From Ypsolopha sequella (taxonomy: Eukaryota > Arthropoda > Insecta > Lepidoptera > Ypsolophidae), in the NCBI GenBank assembly GCA_934047225.1, contig OW203990.1, positions 28,623,045-28,687,044 of the forward strand: a DNA stretch of 64,000 nucleotides. The letters are read 5' to 3'. The position numbers and the translations under genes are program-made. The notes beneath the pieces are model-generated. The model was not told the origin of the DNA. It made no database searches and saw only the letters and a program-made list of their open reading frames with translations. Positions 35,260 through 45,079 of this stretch are shown here, piece after piece; position 1 is the first letter of the stretch; the number at the start of each line of letters is the position of its first letter.

Positions 35260-35660
35260 TACTACTTTAGCTAGTTGGGAACGATTGTTGCGGCGTGGAA
35301 GAAGGTGTAATGACTAGAAAGGAATGCTTCGGTGGTTTAGACATATGGAGGATGAATGAAAGTAGAGTGACGAAAGAAATTTACGATGCGCATATGGAAA
35401 GAAAGAAGGAAAGAAAAGAAAAGAAAAGAAGAAAGGTAAAAGCTTGGACAGGCTGCCCTAGAAGGACGTATGTTGACCAAATTGGCGACTTACTGAAGAA
35501 AGGCAATATAAAAAGTACCCGGAATAGAAGAGTTTTTATGACTAGATTGATGGATGTGGAAGAGGTGAAAGAGGTGTGCAGGATCGTAGCAGAAGTAGTC
35601 TCAGCGTACCCCTCTGGGAGACAGGCGTGAGTATACTCGTATGTATGTATGTATGTCGAC
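35260..35660 (+). mobile_element. LINE ORF2 C-terminus with ATGT-tail
   Basis: A 111-codon open frame (35295-35630) includes WRMNESRVTKEIYDAHME, TGCPRRTYVDQIGDLLKKGN, STRNRRVFMTRLMDVEEVKE and ends VVSAYPSGRQA. This is the conserved C-terminal end of a non-LTR retrotransposon protein common in Lepidoptera. A lysine/arginine-rich GAAAA run sits in its middle. It is followed by an ATGT microsatellite (about 35639-35655). 5' truncated. Relatives at 408-715 and 61440-61570. Confidence 0.85.
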
Positions 35661-35744
35661 TAGAAAAAAATATTGAACTTGTTAAGTGAACGCGTTGATG
35701 TCTTTTGTATGTACCTAACAATGCTACGCTTTGGACACATTAAC

Positions 35745-35889
35745 ACCGATTCGGCGCAACACAACTTGACTTAATTTACAGGACTAAACTTAATCTAAGT
35801 GTTCTGTCCTTTTCTTTCTGTATCGAAAAGACAAAGACGGGACGCTCAAAATGAGGTAAGTCTTGTCAGTTGTGTTGCACCGAATCGAC
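35745..35889. mobile_element. Short inverted-repeat MITE, family M2, copy 2
   Basis: Ends ccgattcggcgcaacacaac and complement, with the centre tctgtatcgaaaagac. It matches 23164-23323. Confidence 0.85.
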
Positions 35890-35949
35890 ATCATTATCAA
35901 GGAAATTTAACCTTCGTTTCGTAAAATAAGAATCCAATTTTCAAGTTTT

Positions 35950-36105
35950 CAGTGGCAGAGAGAAACTGTGTTTTTAATACCATCTAAACACAAAAACTTA
36001 TATAACATAATAACAACTTAAAACTATCCTATTAAATAAAATAAACCTATTACAAATAAAAAACTGGATCCAGATCGCTGTACCTTAGGGTGCCCAGAAT
36101 GCCCA
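35950..36105 (-). mobile_element. LINE 3' end fragment
   Basis: The minus strand starts near tgggcaccctaaggtacagc and gatctggatccagtttt and runs into AT-rich UTR. The same junction occurs at 49200-49375 (ctaccgagtggcaccgatct). Confidence 0.45.
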
Positions 36106-36109
36106 GTTT

Positions 36110-37450
36110 TAAGTTGTTTCGTTTTTACTGTCTTTTAATTTGGGATAAAATTAATGAAATTAACTTGAATTTAAGGGTTCTGTAGTCAACAAGGAACTCT
36201 TATAATAAAATTTCGCCATGTCCGTCTGTCTGTCCGCGGCTTAACTAAAGACTCTTTGTACTGGAAAGTTTCTATTTGGCATGCATATACAAATTAATCA
36301 CGCTAACAAAGAGATAAAATTAAATCTTGAAAAAATCTATTTTTTTATTTACCTCCCCTACACGTTAAGTGGGGTTGAACTTTTTTTCTCGTCTAACCCA
36401 TAGTGTGGAGTGTCGTTGAATAGGTTGTTCAAAATATTGCGGGTGTGTGTAAACATTTTTCGATTCAGGGATCCGTTTGAGAAATATTAAGCTCTAAAAT
36501 GTTAATTTTTGTTACAGTCAAGTGTCCCTCACTGCCAGTTTTTATGTGATATGTAAAAAAAATTACAGCAGTGGTATATATAACGAAGTTAAACGGAAAA
36601 CTGTCACAGCTAAGTAAGCTTTACAAGTAAACGAGTAAGAGTCGACCAGCTTACAAAAGAAAATTTCGTTCAAATTCCATTGCAAATAACTCAATTGATT
36701 TGTTTATAGTATTAAACAAAAAGCCTAATTCTAAGTCTGCATTGGCCGGTTTTTTATTTAAATATACATATGACTTCATATTTTTGTGTGTTTTTCTTGT
36801 GATCTTGTCGTAAAAAAATCACAGCATTTCCTTTTTTCACCTGTAAACGTAAAAAATAATCATACATTTTAGTGAAGTAGATATATATGTACCAATTATG
36901 TAACTATATATAAACTATATAGTTATAGAATTGTCTAAACGAACTGATGACTAAAAAAACTTTAAAGGTTTTTTCCCAATATAAATCACTGCCACTCCAA
37001 AGGCCAACGACAACAGCAGCTATTAGATCTAAAAAGTACAGTCTTCCACATGTCACTCACGATGTACCACGGCGGTTTTTATTGCGCCCATTTAAAGGCC
37101 TCTGTCGTGGCCATATCGTAGAATTAACCATTTCATGATCTGATCAGCCATATTATAAAATTTGTTAAAGCTAATGGGGTCGCCTCTCACCGCTCTGCTT
37201 CGCTTGGCTCCCGAATTTATGATTAGATGATTACTAGTTACCTAACAGGCTCTTCTTAGCTTTGTTCGTTGTCGCACGTTTGTTGAATGGCTGTCGTAAA
37301 TTTATTATTCAATACTTCATATGACATATACGTATAATAGGTAATTTATCTTGTGATTTGCAGATTTTCAAAACTTCGAAGACTACGAATAAAAATTAAT
37401 GAAAAATTTAGAAAGCTATCACTAAAACAGCCAAAACCTTCTTTTCACCG
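36110..37450. other. AT-rich DNA with minor fragments
   Basis: 36175-36245 is a fragment of the 'agggttccgtaccc' repeat (gtccgtctgtctgtccg). 36891-36935 holds a small palindrome (ataactatat / atatagttat). An acceptor-like gatttgcag at 37355-37363 opens a frame that runs into a SINE, so I do not call an exon. Confidence 0.35.
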
Positions 37451-37454
37451 ACGA

Positions 37455-37612
37455 TTTTTACATCCCAACGTGATAGGAGGTGAGCCTTATTGCTGTTGTT
37501 TGGGTAAACATACACGGTTTTTATGGCATACAGATTCTTTTCACAATGTATTCCTTCACCGTCAGCAAAAATACACATAAATTCCGTAAAACTGATTGGT
37601 GCGTTCATAAAC
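37455..37612 (-). mobile_element. SINE family A, partial
   Basis: catcccaacgtgataggagg, ttccttcaccgtcagcaaaa and cataaattccgtaaaactga correspond to the 56300-56560 copy. Both overlapping frames here are by-products. Confidence 0.65.
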
Positions 37613-37613
37613 A

Positions 37614-38060
37614 TAAAACATAAAACATAAAATATCTTTATTGACCGTAAAACATCATAAAATACAGTGAGTATCTGACTCCTAAAAAAGTTTTAACTGT
37701 AAGCTAGGAGTCAGCACATTCCCATAATTTCAGTTTGTTATAATAATAGCCAAAAAGGTACATACAAAACTATGAAACAATTTTTAATTATTTTTAACTT
37801 AACTTAATGTTAGTATGTTAACAAAGAATAAACAAATTAATAACTTAATAAAAGAGGCATTACGGTTAACAATTACCTAGATTAGAAAATGAAGGTTTAA
37901 CATTTGGTCAGTTTTTTTTGTGGTAGTAGTGTTAGTAATTGCTAAAATTAAACTTATTTATTAATATTAAAAAAGTGAAAAGAGGGTGTATACTGCATTA
38001 GAAGTGAGGGTGTGTAATTAAGTGTATTATGTATGAGTGTGATTGTGATATAAGTTGAGT
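37614..38060 (-). mobile_element. Retroelement 3' end with (TTTTATG)n tail
   Basis: Plus strand: tandem cataaaa units at 37611-37640 then tatctttattgaccg. On minus this is a 3' UTR ending in a short tandem tail, as for truncated LINEs. No protein part is left, and the 5' limit is uncertain. Confidence 0.5.
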
Positions 38061-38104
38061 GTATGTGTCATACCGGCAGCATTCAAACCCCACGTCTCAA
38101 GATT

Positions 38105-38320
38105 GCAAATTCAAATTCAAATAGTTTATTTTGCAAAGCAGGTATAGATATATACACTTTTTACACGTCAAATTTAATCTAATAAAGAAACTATATGTGA
38201 TAAAATAACAAATGTATATGAACTAAATTAAAGGTTTATTTAATTTATGTAGCAATATATTTACGATTAAAATGATAGTTAAAATATATATTATACAAAG
38301 TAAAATTCAATCAGCTCTTC
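38105..38320 (-). mobile_element. Retroelement 3' end, family R1, truncated
   Basis: caaattcaaattcaaatagt, ttttgcaaagcaggtat, ttacacgtcaaatttaatct and aaaggtttatttaatttatg match the 28.3 and 54.5 kb copies. The GC-rich part is missing. Confidence 0.85.
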
Positions 38321-38454
38321 ATCCTAGCTAATAATAAAATACTTGTGAAATGAAAGCTTATGTTATACCCAAGCATATACGACTCTGATTTTCTCCAAAA
38401 AAGGAAAAGAAGTTTGTTCATATATTCATAAAAATTTCAAAAATCCGCATACAC

Positions 38455-38640
38455 TAGTTTCCTGGAGTATACTCGCCTAGGTAGAAGCCACTCGGAACAT
38501 TGTAGTCGGCGCCGGCGCCGCAAAACGACTGCATTACCTGCGCCGACGCAACCGTGCTTCATTTCACTCTCAGTAGCCAGCGGCTCGCAACAGTTGGCTC
38601 TAGTTTGTTCAGCTTATTTTAGACAAATACTGAGCTATGT
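38455..38640. promoter_or_regulatory. GC-rich, CpG-containing patch, possible distal promoter
   Basis: This is an unusually GC-rich stretch for the window. It holds a self-complementary run cggcgccggcgccg (38510-38523), several CpGs, and an initiator-like ctctcagtagcc near 38567-38578. It resembles a promoter or 5' UTR rather than a repeat and lies 1.1 kb upstream of the signal-peptide exon. No clear donor or ATG follows it before a SINE begins at 38655. Confidence 0.25.
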
Positions 38641-38654
38641 GGTTATGAAAAAAA

Positions 38655-38938
38655 AAAACATCGTTACGACTCGAATTTCCAAGGAGGTGTCAGAGATGTT
38701 TCCAAGTATTGACTGTGAAATGCAAGTAGCAGTCCCCACTTGTACACCCATATTCCGCTGAGGATTATTACGTCCCAGCATGGTGAGCTTAATTGCCGTT
38801 CCTCGGGCATAAATACAGATCTTCAGCTTAACATTTTTTGTAAAGCACCAGACCGAACACAAATTTACACCTATGAGATTTAAACCTGTGACCTCCGAAA
38901 AAGTGGCCAAGACTTTTGAACCACAGAAGCGGTCTACC
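38655..38938 (-). mobile_element. SINE family A, full length
   Basis: The minus strand begins ccgcttctgtggttcaaaag, has B box GGTTTAAATCTC (38886-38875), the middle gctgggacgtaataatcctc, gactgctacttgcatttcac, and 3' end tctctgacacctccttggaa. It is the clearest complete member. The 91-codon minus frame is incidental. Confidence 0.85.
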
Positions 38939-38939
38939 T

Positions 38940-39533
38940 ATATAGTCTTTCATTATTACTTTTCATTATGATAAATTTTGATGCATTCTTGGTCCTTTTC
39001 CCCAAAAAATTGAAAAGCACTCAATTAAATAAAATTTATTCCTATGAATAAACTACGTTGGTTTCACTCTAACACCTTTTGTTTTATGAAATTGACATAG
39101 TTTATTCCTGGGAATAAATTTTATCTGGCAATTGAAAAATCGGCCCTAACACAGTTAGCGTGACCTTACAGAAACTGAGTATCTGAATTTGAATCTATTT
39201 GAATTTGTTTTGTAAATGTTTTATTTTGTGATGTCCAGAGAGTTCGTACCGAGTAATACTTTAAAGTGTAGTTGTATTTAGGGCGAGTCTACATATTAAG
39301 AGTAGAAACAGCGGAAATGTCTTTAGCATGTGAACACAAAATGTTGTCGACCCCAGCAGTGCAAGCGCAACATTTTCCCAGTGGGGATATTGGGCGACCA
39401 TGCGCCGGAGCACGGAAAAAAGTAAAAACACTATCGTTAGTCAATAATAACAGCAACACGCGCACACCGCTTCTTTTTTCAAACTCATTTCTAATTCGGG
39501 TACTGTCACAATCGGACGTTTCCTGAAACTGCC
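38940..39533. other. Region upstream of the signal-peptide exon
   Basis: 39272-39526 is more GC-rich, with an 84-codon plus frame lacking domain features. It could hold a non-coding first exon, though no donor is convincing. 39035-39120 has inverted words (ttattcctatgaataaac / tttattcctgggaataaa). Confidence 0.3.
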
Positions 39534-39763
39534 CACAGTCCGTGCCACGCGAAAATAAAAAAAAAGCACCGGACGAAAGAAAAACGTCAAACGCAAATGG
39601 CGCGAAGTTTAGGCCTTATCGATTAGAGTTGAGGCGATAAATTATCGTGTTACAATGATTTATGGTTACTATAATGAATAAATTGATATGTATCGATACG
39701 GTTATTAACATTTACGTGAAAGAAGGCACAATGAATTGAAAATAGTTCAGTGAGCCAGCGAAA
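39534..39763 (+). promoter_or_regulatory. Putative promoter and 5' UTR of the signal-peptide gene
   Basis: This stretch before the ATG has no copy elsewhere in the window. A perfect TATCGATA (DRE-type motif of insect housekeeping promoters) is at 39691-39698 and a near match (ttatcgatta) is at 39616-39625. A TCAGT initiator-like pentamer at 39747-39751 would leave too short a 5' UTR to be the main start. No TATA box is placed. The promoter role is inferred from position. Confidence 0.35.
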
Positions 39764-39863
39764 ATGGTGCGAGCGACAAGTCCTGCTGCCAAAAGTGCAT
39801 TCGTGATGCTGATTGTACTCATCAGTTATCTGTTTGACAGCACAGAAGCTTATAGTCCTAGAG
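39764..39863 (+). CDS. First coding exon of a secreted or membrane protein (signal peptide)
   Basis: This is an ATG-initiated 100-nt open segment of 33 codons plus one base. It has a basic start (MVRATSPAAK), a hydrophobic core VMLIVLISYLF at residues 14-24, and a small-residue cleavage site after Ala29 (STEA/YS), which is the architecture of a eukaryotic signal peptide. The ATG context is gcgaaaATGG, with A at -3 and G at +4. The exon runs into a consensus donor AGAG/GTGAGT at 39863/39864, leaving a phase-1 intron, after which in-frame stops appear. The upstream sequence has no close repeat in the window and contains a TATCGATA motif. The mature protein is not recognisable from this exon. 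The exon looks real, but a signal peptide plus donor could in principle arise by chance. Confidence 0.7.
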
Positions 39864-39959
39864 GTGAGTAAAATTTTGCATACCATTTTTTTTTTTAAAG
39901 AAAAACCCCCACATCGTTTTTGTTATTAAAAAGTTTTTTTTAAGAGTGACACTTGGTTT

Positions 39960-40640
39960 AAAATTGCGAGGCCAAGTGCGAGTCAGACTCGTACCTAGGG
40001 TTCCGTATTGTGGATGATAAATTTAAATTTGTCATTTTTTTCGTGAATTTCTCAACCGCTTTATTTTACCTGTAATTTTTACGTAAACACATACCACCGT
40101 AAGTTTTTTCATATTTTTCAGTCCACCAATTTTGGACATAAGGGGGGGGAGCATTTTTTTAAGGTTTTTCAAGGATTTCTCGAAATAGATGCAACTAAAT
40201 ATACCCGGACTATATATTTTTACAATCAACTTTTTAATACCTACAATTTAATACCCATATTGTATTTTTATAAAATATTTTTTATTTATTTTACATTTTT
40301 CATTTGTGCTCAATTTTTTTTAATCACTATGGTTTTCCTGTAATTTGGCAGTTATGATCTATTATCGACATTTTTTTTATATTTTTTGGTCTACCAGTTT
40401 CGCAGATAAGGGGGGACATACATATTTTTGTGGTTTTTTAAAGATTTTTCGAAACCGGTGCCAGTAAAAATAATAAAAGTTAATATTTTTAAGATTGTAA
40501 AAAATTAAAAATAATAAAAAGCTAATTAGCTTTTTAATATCTACAATTTGTTACCCACATTGTACTTTTATGATTAAGTCTCACCATAAAGGTTCTTTTT
40601 GTACCTTTTAGGTACTACGGAAAAGCTACAGCGGCTTTGA
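39960..40640 (+). repeat. Degenerate 'ggttccgta' repeat with internal duplication
   Basis: It begins gccaagtgcgagtcagactc and gggttccgtat. Similar segments centred on acataagggggggagca (40137) and agataaggggggacatac (40404) each follow a ttttaccaattt-like stretch. A third related piece is at 42170-42400 (agagataaggaggaggaaca). It lies in the presumed first intron of the signal-peptide gene. Confidence 0.5.
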
Positions 40641-41259
40641 AAACACTAGAATGAAAAACATATATAATAAAAAAAACAACTTAAATAACAATTAAATAAT
40701 AAATAAAAATTACATTGTAAAGATACAAATATTTGATTTAAGATTTTGTAGCTAATTTTTTTAGAGTTATTTTTAAGCTCCATATTTAACAAATTGAAAA
40801 TAAAACCCTTAAAATGCATTCTATTAATACTCTGTCAGAAACACTTTCTCTGAACAAAATACTACGTTTTCCCTGACTTTCCGTCTATGATCTATGATCT
40901 ATGAGGTTGTTATAGTTACTGTAATAATGATCATTTCGCTAAATCGACAATGAGCAGCCAGTCTACCGTGCGATAACTTTATAATAATTTAGGAAAAAGT
41001 TGGCAAAATTTTGCAAGATTTACCACTTACGTAGTTTATTAAACTGACCACTAGACTTGTCTCTTAAAAGTAGAAGAAACACTTTCTGCTGCACAAATAA
41101 AACAAGAGCTTTGATTGATTTTTAATATGAAGCACGAGATAAATTTGTTTCTATTTTTTAATATTCACCAATACGTGTTATTAATAATATTTTTATTTAA
41201 ACAAATTATGAACAAATTTAAAACTTCTTATTTTAATCTTAACTTGTCGTTTATTATGA

Positions 41260-41452
41260 ACAGGCATGCGACAGGCATGTGTGTGTAGCCGTGGTGAGAA
41301 GTTATTATATATATTGTGTGTTTTATTATTATTATTATTAGTACAATGGAATGTTATATTTAATTTAATCTGTTTTATGTTTTATTCCAATATGAGTCTT
41401 AGTAACTTGAAATAAATGAATTTTAATTTTAATTTAATTTAATTTAATTATT
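41260..41452 (+). mobile_element. Retroelement 3' end with (TTTAA)n tail
   Basis: A 3' UTR-like stretch ends cttgaaataaatgaa followed by AATTT/TTTAA units (41418-41452). The protein part is absent. Confidence 0.45.
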
Positions 41453-41454
41453 AA

Positions 41455-43215
41455 CTTCTTATTATATAATTAAAACTTAAATACCAAAACTAAATAATTC
41501 AAAATTAAAATTAAGTATATACCCAAATTGAAAACACGAATAACAAAAAAAATAATAGTTTTTTTATTACCTGTTATTCGACTTGATGATAACAAGTTTT
41601 ATAAAGCAACATCTAAAAACTTATTCACATGAATTAACTCACATTTGTCTGACGAGTGGAAGGTGGTCAGTTTTCAATACATGCAGAGGAACTCTTTAAT
41701 AAATAGAGTTTTTTAGATATTTTATTATTTCAACAATTGCAAGTACATACATCGAAATACACAAATAAGTATTCAGGTATTGCATTACAAAAGTGCTTTT
41801 GTGATACAACGGGCACTTTGTTAGGTTGAACTTCTATCGGTCCGACAGACAAATAAGGGCCGACGTATTGATCACAAGTGACATAAAACGAGTCGAAAGA
41901 CCTCTATTACCGAAGTTCTACATAAAAGGTTTCAAAGGAAAGCGAAAGCTCCGTCAAATGTTTACAACATAACCGATTCAAGCTGCAGTGGATTTATTAC
42001 AACGCATTACCATGAGCGTAGCACGACGTGTAACATGACGTGTAACATGACGTGTAACATGCATGTTGCGAGTTGCTTGTTAGAATAGATATATACGTAG
42101 ATACAATGCATTTAAAAAATAAGGTTGCGTGCGATTGAGACTCACGCGCTGAGGGTTCCGTTCTATGTATAGATATTCAATTAATACATTTTACAGACAG
42201 CGCCATCTTTATGATAGTTTTGGAACAATATTTGTAATTTTTAGAAAATTTATTTAAAAATTGGCATGTTTTATTTTCCCTTTAATTTTTACATAATTGT
42301 GCATTTTTTAGAGATAAGGAGGAGGAACATACGTTTTCTAATAATTTGTCAAATATTTTTCCAAAATTGTGGAAATAAATATAATAGGTATAAAGGTATC
42401 TATTTTATATATATATATAAATGTATATATTTTAAAAACTATCTAACTAGGTAATATCTAAAATTTGGTATCCATTATTGTATTTTCGGAAAAAAAAATA
42501 TTTCTCGCTGATATTTAAGGCTTCAAAATTTTGCGAAATTCAGATATTTAGATATCAAATTTAATTTAACCGTTTTGTGGACAATAATATGCCACTTTTA
42601 TAATACCAGCCCTCTTAAAAGTTAAAAGTTATGAGCTGTAATACATGTACTAACAGGCGGGTCGATTGACATTTTTAGAAACAAAATACAATTTTCATTA
42701 CCCGCAAAATGTGATGAAGTTAAATTAAAGCAATATTCTTCTTTTTAAACAGTATAAAAATTAAAGAGTAAAGACTTATTTGTCGTTATTAAGGCTGTAA
42801 TATTTATATATATTTAGGTATATAGAAGTTTAAAAAACACATTTATAAAGAAAAATTTCGAACTTTATTGTTCGGCATCAGTCTTATAAATTAATTATAA
42901 ATAATTATGTATAATAATTACTTTTTAAACAGTAAATATGGAGTAAATTTAAAAAAATATATAGTTGTAACAGGCAAAAATTACATAAAATAGGCATTAT
43001 TTGAGATAACTTCTAACTATTAGGTTATAAATAACATTATAAGTAAGATTTTGACGGAAGGCTGTTTATGTTCATAACAAAAGCTGTGAGCCAGTCATGG
43101 TCATTACATTCATTATTTTCTAATCCAAAACTAAATACGTTGGAAAACCGCTGCAAGTGCGAGGAAATTGTTGATCCAATAACTGTATAATAGTTATTAT
43201 ACATACCATATTAAT
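41455..43215. other. AT-rich intronic or intergenic DNA
   Basis: A 12-bp repeat atgacgtgtaac is present three times at about 42024-42062. 42130-42400 is related to the repeat at 40.0-40.6 kb. No exon evidence. Confidence 0.35.
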
Positions 43216-43221
43216 ATAATA

Positions 43222-43612
43222 GTAGTTCATGCTACAAGGGCCAAAAGGAATAAATTACGAGGACGATTTAAAACACGAGCGTAGCGAGTGTTTTAAACGT
43301 AACCGAGTAATTTATTGCTTTTACGCCCGTGTATCATACTACGTTTTTCAATGCATAGTGTGAGGAAATGAAAACAAATATAATCTTGTGAACTTTAAAT
43401 TATGATTGGCTCAAAAGGATTGTATCCAGAGCCGTTAAACAGTGGAAAAAAAAGTATAACATCTATGGTACACAGGAAAAGCTGCAGGTTAGCCAACCAT
43501 TGCAAACCAATTAAAAAAATAATAATAATAAAGCCCTAGGGCAAAATAATCGACTTTCTGTTCGGTTTTGATGCATAAAAAGTGGGCCTTTACGAGCACA
43601 TGCATTGAAATA
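43222..43612. mobile_element. Non-autonomous element, family M3, copy 2
   Basis: Nearly identical to 25915-26310. This copy has the hairpin aaacacgagcgtagcgagtg and tttt in the middle of its internal inverted repeat. It lies between candidate exons 1 and 2 of the signal-peptide gene. Confidence 0.85.
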
Positions 43613-43938
43613 TAATATAATATATAATATAATATATTCATTTTTTTTTATTGTTCTTATAATAAAAATGAATATACACCTAAAAACAAAAATTAACAAA
43701 TATGTTTTAATAAAAATCTATTAGGAATAAAAGAAATACATTTGAACACAAATTGTAATAAATTAAACTCGTACGAAAAAAAAATATATTGTAACTTCTC
43801 TGCAATTATATTTTCAAATAGTTTATTTGTTAGAATAGTGTCTTACATATTGGCAACACTTCCGAGGCTTCATCGATTGTGTTCAAATTAAATGTACTTT
43901 CTCGTATTTAGTTCGTGAATTGTAAAATCTAATTTTAG

Positions 43939-44033
43939 TGGAAGAAAACTGTGATAGTAATAGACTAAAAAATAATGACACTACAGACAGTAACGCTTCT
44001 GAAATTGAATTCAAAAGTATATCAGTATGTGAG
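43939..44033 (+). CDS. Candidate second exon of the signal-peptide gene
   Basis: An acceptor (aatctaattttag) is followed by 2 nt that complete the phase-1 codon left by the exon ending at 39863 (GTG, Val). Then come 31 open codons to a GTAATT donor at 44034. An alternative GTATGT donor lies 6 nt earlier in the same phase. The peptide is hydrophilic, with two cysteines (EENCDSN and SVCE) and two N-glycosylation sequons (NDT, NAS), as expected for a secreted product. The composition differs from the F/L/I/K-rich frames of surrounding AT-rich DNA. The polypyrimidine tract is weak, and open stretches of this length behind an AG are not rare here, so this remains a hypothesis. Confidence 0.33.
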
Positions 44034-44102
44034 GTAATTTAAAACGGACACTCAGTCACGTGCTACGGCATGCATCTTTGAACGATTATCATCTTTCTGC
44101 AG

Positions 44103-44141
44103 ACGTATTTGGGACCGTCATGGTACATAGTGACGTTTTAG
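44103..44141 (+). CDS. Candidate terminal exon of the signal-peptide gene
   Basis: A good acceptor (atctttctgcag) lies 69 nt after the donor at 44033. It opens 12 codons in the required phase 0 (TYLGPSWYIVTF) before TAG at 44139-44141. Joined to the two upstream segments this would give a 77-residue secreted protein. The intron would be near the short limit for insects. The exon sits about 100 bp before a LINE 3' end. Its shortness gives almost no statistical support on its own. Confidence 0.2.
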   Translation, partial: TYLGPSWYIVTF

Positions 44142-44237
44142 AAACATTACTATATAAGTCAGCTCAAGTGAATTGCCATTTCTAGATTCGTTTACATCTA
44201 AGAAATAATAATAACCAAACATAAAATATAAAAAGAA

Positions 44238-45078
44238 AACCTAAAGCGGCACAAATATGCGTTCCTCAGAAAGGGTATTGCGCCTTTTGGTGTTGAAACC
44301 CTGGGGCCGTGGGGTCCGAGCACACGTCGTCTTTTCAAATAACTGTCGACGCGTTTGATTGACGCCTCTGGTGACCCAGGGCTGGGGCATACCTCGGCCA
44401 GAGGATCAGTCTGGCGATCCAGCGGGGTAATGCTGTCAGCCTCTTGAGCACCGCACCCGACTGCAATGGCTTCGAGAATATTTTTTATTTAGTACATACA
44501 ATGTTTTAGCGTTTGTTTTTAGTTTTTTTATTTTAGATGTACATATATTTATTGATAGGTTATTTTAATGTATAATTAGTTTAGTTATTCTTCGTTATCT
44601 AAAAATATTAATATTATAATAACATAATAACATTATAACATAGAGGATTTATAGTATTAATTTAATTTCAACAACTAAAACGTATTGATCTAAACTAAAG
44701 GGTTTAAATATAAATTGGTCAAAGTTGACGCAGGAATGCGGATTCAGCAATTATTGCTTATGTGTCCATATACTCTAAATGAGTTCTATCATAATTGTGA
44801 ATAGGTTATTATTATCTTTTAATTATGATTTATTGGGTTTTTTAAGTTTTATCGACATCTTTTTAATCATTAAAAAAAAAATCTTTTGTTTTTCGTTTTT
44901 AATGTGTAGGATTAGAATTATGTATATTTTAATTAAGTTTATAATAATAATTACTATTATTATAATATTGCTATGCCGCTATTGATAAAATTACTATTGT
45001 ACTGTCTATTTTTAGAAACACCAATGAAACTGTAATTTATCGCAATAAATAAATTGAATTGAATTGAATTGAATTGAT
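44238..45078 (+). mobile_element. LINE ORF2 C-terminus, 3' UTR and (GAATT)n tail
   Basis: The plus strand reads GIAPFGVETLGPWGPSTRRL then, after a frameshift, AGAYLGQRISLAIQRGNAVS. This C-terminal signature of a lepidopteran LINE family is separated by frameshift and stop lesions. It is followed by about 550 bp of AT-rich UTR, a cgcaataaataaa signal, and a GAATT-repeat tail at 45052-45077. Pseudogene, 5' truncated. Confidence 0.85.
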
Positions 45079-45079
45079 T

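Noticed and set aside
37364..37485. Apparent exon between gatttgcag and GTGAGC
   Set aside because: The second half and the donor lie inside a family A SINE, so the frame is not a gene exon.
39747..39751. TCAGT initiator for the signal-peptide gene
   Set aside because: It would leave a 15-nt 5' UTR and no downstream promoter element fits, so the start site is left open.
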